Notes under the pieces: model-generated
What the model was told of the DNA's origin: nothing
Databases searched by the model: none
The model's input: only the letters and a program-made list of their open reading frames with translations
DNA from: Verrucomicrobiota bacterium
Lineage (GTDB): Bacteria > Verrucomicrobiota > Verrucomicrobiia > JADLBR01
DNA: 64,000 nt
Direction of reading: 5' to 3'
Assembly (NCBI GenBank): GCA_029560585.1
Contig: JAKQKQ010000026.1
Span: 1 to 64,000, forward strand
Program-made: the position numbers and the translations under genes
Shown here: piece after piece, positions 60,576-64,000 of the stretch
How the letters are laid out: each line of letters begins with the position of its first letter
Position numbering within the stretch: position 1 is the stretch's first letter

Positions 60576-61550
60576 TCATGCTTCGGCGGTATCCGCCGGG
60601 ACCGGCGTGGCCTGGAGGACGTCGGATAGGAGATGGTCGGGCGTGATCTCTTCGGCCTCGGCCTCGTACGAGAGGCCGATGCGGTGCCGCAGGCAGTCGA
60701 GGTAGAGGTCCTGGATGATATCCGGCGTGACGTATTGTTGGCCGCGCATCCATGCGAGCGCGCGCGACGATTGGAAGAGCGACAGGGAGGCGCGGGGCGA
60801 TGCCCCGAACTGGAGGAGGCGCTTCCCATTCTGCGAGGCCTCGGCGCGGGCGCGCGTGGCGCGCACCAGGGCGAGGATATAGTCTTTGACGGGGTCGGCG
60901 ACATGGACGTCGTCGACGTGGGCACGCAGCGCGAGGAGTTCTTGGCCAGAGGAAACCGCGTCGAGCTGGGGCTGGGCCGTGACCTGGCCCCATCTGTCCA
61001 TCATGGTGCGTTCCTCCTCGGCCTGCGGGTAGTCGACGAGCAGTTTGAACAGGAATCGGTCGACCTGGGCTTCCGGCAAGGGATAGGTGCCCTCCTGTTC
61101 GATGGGATTCTGGGTGGCCATCACGAAGAACGGCTGCGGGAGTCTGTGAGACTGTCCGCCAATGGTGACCTGGCGCTCCTGCATGGCCTCCAGGAGCGCG
61201 CTCTGGACCTTGGCGGGTGCGCGGTTGATCTCGTCGGCGAGCACGAGATTGGCGAAGACGGGGCCGAGATGCACGGAGAAGGCGCCGTCCTTGGGCTGGA
61301 AGATCATCGTTCCGACCACGTCGCTTGGGAGGAGGTCTGGGGTGAATTGGACCCGTTCAAAATCGACGCCCAGGGCTTGGGCGAGGCTCTTGACGAGGAG
61401 GGTCTTCGCAAGGCCGGGCATGCCCTCCAGCAGGACGTGGCCGTTGGCGAGGAGGGCGACCAGCATGCGCTCCACGACCTTGTCTTGGCCGATGACGGCC
61501 TTGCCGACTTCGGCCGTGATGCGCGCTGACCAATCTGACGGTGTGCTCAT
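60576..61550 (-). CDS. MoxR-family AAA+ ATPase
   Basis: A 324-residue ATPase: Walker A LLEGMPGLAKT, Walker B LVLADEINRAP, sensor-1 VMATQNPIEQEGTYPLPEAQ and sensor-2 region GASPRASLSLFQSSRALAW. It is the first gene of the Bat operon and probably a chaperone for the VWA proteins. The ATG at 61550 (MSTPSDWSARIT) is the family-like start; the upstream open frame to 61652 is discounted. Confidence 0.93.
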   Translation of the reverse strand: MSTPSDWSARITAEVGKAVIGQDKVVERMLVALLANGHVLLEGMPGLAKTLLVKSLAQALGVDFERVQFTPDLLPSDVVGTMIFQPKDGAFSVHLGPVFANLVLADEINRAPAKVQSALLEAMQERQVTIGGQSHRLPQPFFVMATQNPIEQEGTYPLPEAQVDRFLFKLLVDYPQAEEERTMMDRWGQVTAQPQLDAVSSGQELLALRAHVDDVHVADPVKDYILALVRATRARAEASQNGKRLLQFGASPRASLSLFQSSRALAWMRGQQYVTPDIIQDLYLDCLRHRIGLSYEAEAEEITPDHLLSDVLQATPVPADTAEA

Positions 61551-61670
61551 AATTTGGGTGAAACAAACAATTTGAACGAACTGTGCGATTTGCCAAGGAT
61601 TTGAAGAAGGCCGATTTGGGGAGCGATTCGAGGGACGGATTCGCGGAGTCACATCCCGTGCCCTGCAGAT

Positions 61671-61782
61671 GGGGCATCACCGGGGATGATAATGGGAACG
61701 TAGGAGCGCGCTTGCGCGCGATTCGGGGGCGAGATCGCCTGCAAGCAGGCTCCCACGTCTCGTCATCTGGTTTTTTGAGTCA
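61671..61782 (+). repeat. Dispersed palindromic repeat, family B, copy 3
   Basis: GGGCATCACCGGGGATGATAAT, GGAGCGCGCTTGCGCGCGATTC, GCAAGCAGGCTCCC and TTTTTTGAGTCA. It lies between the moxR start and the 3' end of the PEP-CTERM gene. Its left flank (GGACGGATTCGCGGAGTCA) is also shared with copy 4, so the real unit may be ~150 bases. Confidence 0.75.
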
Positions 61783-61804
61783 CGCCCTGGGCGTGTGCGC
61801 GCGC

Positions 61805-62596
61805 TCAGGCACGGCGGCAGCGGCGGCGCAAGGCGAGTCCGGCGAACGGCAGCAGGACACACACCCAAGTCGAGGGTTCGGGGACTGTCAGCAAGTCCGA
61901 CCAACCACCGTCGGGTTTGTCCTTGTTCAGGTTTATGTGTTGCGACGACGTAGCGAAGGCCACACTGAATTGATCTGAGCCCGTCAACGACGTCATGGCC
62001 GCAAAATCGCTCCATGAGATGGCTATGTCGACGAAGTAGTCGCCGTCCCCACCGAGGGCCGTATTCGCCAGCACATATTGGCTCCACGTCCCTATGGCCC
62101 CCACGGTGACTTGGTTGCTCGCAACATTCTGCAACTGACTTACCCCTCCCCAAGTTGGCGATGAGGAAGGACCGTAGTCCGTGGAGGTTTGGACGATTTC
62201 GACCCTAAGGTCGTTGGCATCATCGATCTGGAGTATGTAGTCAACGAAGTCATCGCCGTCCGTATTCAGCAGAACAGCATAGACGCTCATACCAGCCACG
62301 GGCTGATCATCGACCCGCACACGGAACATCAGATTCGCGGCGTCGCGCGCAGTGTAGGCCGTGGCATTCGAGATGCTGCCAATGCTGCCAACCAGATCGT
62401 AGTAGTTTGGCATGGGCGCCGCATACGCCTGGGCATCCACGTTGTCTGTTTCAACGTCCACATAGTTTGACCCGCCCACGGTGATGACCGTCCAGTCAAG
62501 CAGGCTGGAGGGGAAAGTGGGGTCGGCATGTACTGGCGACACCCACGGCGCCAAGACCAGCGTCGTAAGGTACAGTCCAATCTTCTTCATGGTCAT
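61805..62596 (-). CDS. PEP-CTERM sorting domain protein
   Basis: A 263-residue exported protein: signal peptide MTMKKIGLYLTTLVLAPWVSPVHA, a beta-rich body (LLDWTVITVGGSNYVDV, DGDDFVDYILQIDDANDLRVEIVQ) and a C-terminal PEP-CTERM signal VPEPST + hydrophobic helix + RRRCRRA. The exosortase system should cleave and anchor or release it at the surface. The body, with its two DGD[D/Y]F[V]D-type strands, resembles no enzyme. AGGAGGAG precedes the ATG at 62596. No exosortase gene is in the window. Confidence 0.88.
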   Translation of the reverse strand: MTMKKIGLYLTTLVLAPWVSPVHADPTFPSSLLDWTVITVGGSNYVDVETDNVDAQAYAAPMPNYYDLVGSIGSISNATAYTARDAANLMFRVRVDDQPVAGMSVYAVLLNTDGDDFVDYILQIDDANDLRVEIVQTSTDYGPSSSPTWGGVSQLQNVASNQVTVGAIGTWSQYVLANTALGGDGDYFVDIAISWSDFAAMTSLTGSDQFSVAFATSSQHINLNKDKPDGGWSDLLTVPEPSTWVCVLLPFAGLALRRRCRRA

Positions 62597-62825
62597 CGTA
62601 CTCCTCCTGCGAACCAAGTATCAGGTCCGCTACAAAGGAGATTACGGTGATTCATGGCACACGCAAATGTTTTTCCCACGATAATAGTTCCATCTAATCA
62701 GATCATGCGATTGATCTCCGGCGTTGTTGTGAAATGTGGATCTGTTTATGCACGAACGTGGGGGCATTTCTTGGGCCCTCCAGGAGATTCCGTGGGCAAT
62801 CCTGTGGGAATTCGGGCCATCTGAC

Positions 62826-62863
62826 CCGGAAATTTCACAGCCTGACGGCTGTGGATTTTCCGG
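62826..62863. repeat. Dispersed hairpin, family E, copy 2
   Basis: CCGGAAATTTCACAGCC / GGCTGTGGATTTTCCGG, matching the 18906 copy. The 62597-63095 gap also holds the family B copy at 62933; its first 200 bases are AT-richer and probably carry the PEP-CTERM gene promoter, but I see no clean -35/-10 pair. Confidence 0.65.
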
Positions 62864-62932
62864 CCTCTCGGTCAGAGACCAAAAGCCATTTGGGGACGGA
62901 TCCGTGGAGTCAGTTTCCCACGCCCTTCAGAC

Positions 62933-63040
62933 GGGGCACCGCCGGGGCGGAAGATGGGACGTCGGAGCGCGCTAGCGCGCGATTCGAATCGCCTGCAAGC
63001 AGGCTCCTACTGCCCGGTGTCTGATTTCTCGAGTCAGCGC
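62933..63040 (+). repeat. Dispersed palindromic repeat, family B, copy 4
   Basis: GGGGCACCGCCGGGGCGGAA, GGAGCGCGCTAGCGCGCGATTC, GCAAGCAGGCTCCTAC and CTCGAGTCAGCGCC. It is the last element before the MBL-fold gene at 63096. Confidence 0.75.
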
Positions 63041-63095
63041 CTGAAGTTTCTGGCTCGGGACTTTCTGAAACTCGTCGGGCCGTTAGAGTTGTTTT

Positions 63096-64000
63096 GTGGA
63101 AGTGGCGTACGATGCGGGCGTCCGGGTGCCGGGGGCCGAGTTGTGGTTGGATCCGTATGGGGTCAAGCCGTTCGCATTCGTGTCGCACGCGCATTCGGAC
63201 CATCTGCGGGCGCACGGGGTGGTGTTTGCGTCGGAGGCGACGGCCGCGCTGGCGCGCGAGCGCCTGGGGAAACGTGCGCGGTCGCGGTACACGACGCTGG
63301 CGTTCGGGTGCGAGGCGCGGCTGGGGGATGTGGGGCTCGAGGGGCCGGGCCAGGATTGGCGGGTGAAACTGTTGCCTGCGGGGCACATTTTGGGGTCGGC
63401 GATGCTGCGGGTGGAGGGGGATAGAGGGTCGCTGCTATACACGGGGGATTTCAAGTTGCGGGAGGGTCGCGCGGCGGAGAGGTGTCGGCCGGAGCGGGCC
63501 GACGTGTTGGTGATGGAGACGACGTTTGGGCTGCCGCGATATGCGATGCCGCCATCGGCGGAGGTGGAGGAGCGGATCGTGACTTTCTGTCGCGACGCGC
63601 TGGAGGAATCGGAGGTGCCGGTGCTGTTCGCCTATTCGCTGGGGAAGGCGCAAGAGATAATGGCGCTCCTTGGCACGGCTGGGTTGCCGCTGATGCTCCA
63701 CGAGGCCGTGGCCTCGATGGCGCGCGTGTATGAGAATTGTGGCATGAGATTGCCGCCGTGGCGGCAATGCGATGGAGGGAAATTGGACGGGCACGTGGTT
63801 ATCTGTCCGCCCGGTTCGGAGGGTGCGCCCGCGCCGGAGGGCGTTGTGAAAACGCGGACGGCGGCGGTCACCGGCTGGGCGATGGATCCTGGGGCGGTGT
63901 ATCGGTATGGGTGTGATGCGGTGTTTCCGCTGACGGATCACGCGGATTATCCCGATCTGTTGCGGATGGTGGAATTGGTGGGGCCGAAGAAGGTGTTCAC
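63096..64000 (+). CDS. Metallo-beta-lactamase-fold exonuclease-like protein, partial (3' end outside window)
   Basis: The first 301 residues of a protein starting at GTG 63096 (VEVAYDAGVRVPGAELWLDP). The MBL metal site is HAHSDH (His31, His33, Asp35, His36), followed by LLPAGHILGSAML and LLYTGDFKLRE, with a later metal ligand in LTDHADYPDLL. This pattern fits the beta-CASP/'ligase-associated DNA exonuclease' or mRNA 3'-processing-like group. No DNA ligase gene is visible in the window. The frame is open at the end. Confidence 0.82.
   Translation, partial: MEVAYDAGVRVPGAELWLDPYGVKPFAFVSHAHSDHLRAHGVVFASEATAALARERLGKRARSRYTTLAFGCEARLGDVGLEGPGQDWRVKLLPAGHILGSAMLRVEGDRGSLLYTGDFKLREGRAAERCRPERADVLVMETTFGLPRYAMPPSAEVEERIVTFCRDALEESEVPVLFAYSLGKAQEIMALLGTAGLPLMLHEAVASMARVYENCGMRLPPWRQCDGGKLDGHVVICPPGSEGAPAPEGVVKTRTAAVTGWAMDPGAVYRYGCDAVFPLTDHADYPDLLRMVELVGPKKVF

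Noticed and set aside
62960-63010. GATTCGAATC as a possible tRNA T-loop
   Set aside because: It is part of family B repeat copy 4, whose other copies lack it.

Overview
The window is a GC-rich bacterial chromosome segment with about 44 protein-coding genes and no rRNA, tRNA, CRISPR array, prophage or intact insertion sequence that I could see. The gene content points to the PVC superphylum, most likely a Verrucomicrobiota, Kiritimatiellota or Lentisphaerota-type heterotroph. The clues are an autotransporter-associated beta-strand-repeat protein, a PEP-CTERM protein, several Tat-exported Gfo/Idh/MocA oxidoreductases and AP-endonuclease-type TIM barrels, a ThuA/HEAT lipoprotein, polysaccharide-active secreted enzymes, a SET-domain protein and many dispersed REP-like palindromic repeats. 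This placement is inference from gene families, not from a marker tree.

Layout. 1-7.5 kb: the 5' part of a giant secreted beta-strand protein, a decayed REP-associated transposase tail, and a two-gene arginine catabolic operon (AgrE-like arginine dihydrolase/ornithine cyclodeaminase, then PutA) that should turn arginine into ornithine, proline and glutamate. 7.6-16 kb: a secreted beta-helix enzyme and a giant M6 metalloprotease, bracketed by two inverted paralogous membrane proteins of unknown function. 16-23 kb: a Tat-exported oxidoreductase pair, a fused NapH/NapG-like polyferredoxin, and a coupled pair of secreted glycoside hydrolases (five-bladed propeller type and GH16). 23.5-28.7 kb: a TetR-controlled operon (Gfo/Idh/MocA, HEAT-ThuA lipoprotein, sugar-phosphate isomerase-like TIM barrel). 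28.9-36 kb: partner-switching genes (STAS and HATPase) beside an unusual TrpXYZ-type ABC operon, in which the binding protein carries three tandem binding modules and a STAS-fusion protein is translationally coupled to the permease. 36-46.5 kb: CorA, xylose isomerase, a methyltransferase, TerC, ribosomal proteins L21/L27, Lgt, a CoA-disulfide-reductase/rhodanese operon divergent from an ArsR repressor, and a SET protein. 46.7-54 kb: an RND efflux pair, an orphan membrane protein, a Tat-exported TIM barrel and rhamnose mutarotase. 54-61.5 kb: a complete MoxR-DUF58-BatA-BatB/C-BatD/E operon. 61.8-64 kb: a PEP-CTERM protein and the start of an MBL-fold exonuclease-like protein.

How the genes fit together: the picture is of a secreting, carbohydrate- and protein-degrading organism with abundant extracytoplasmic oxidoreductases. 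Operons are tight, with ATGA/GTGA overlaps at many junctions. The intergenic gaps are crowded with at least five families of dispersed palindromes. The best candidate for something undescribed is the 28.9-36 kb STAS/HATPase/triple-TrpX/STAS-fusion/permease/ATPase cluster. A second is the 53-nt triple-hairpin repeat, whose two copies differ by compensatory changes. All functional calls come from reading motifs; no database search was possible.
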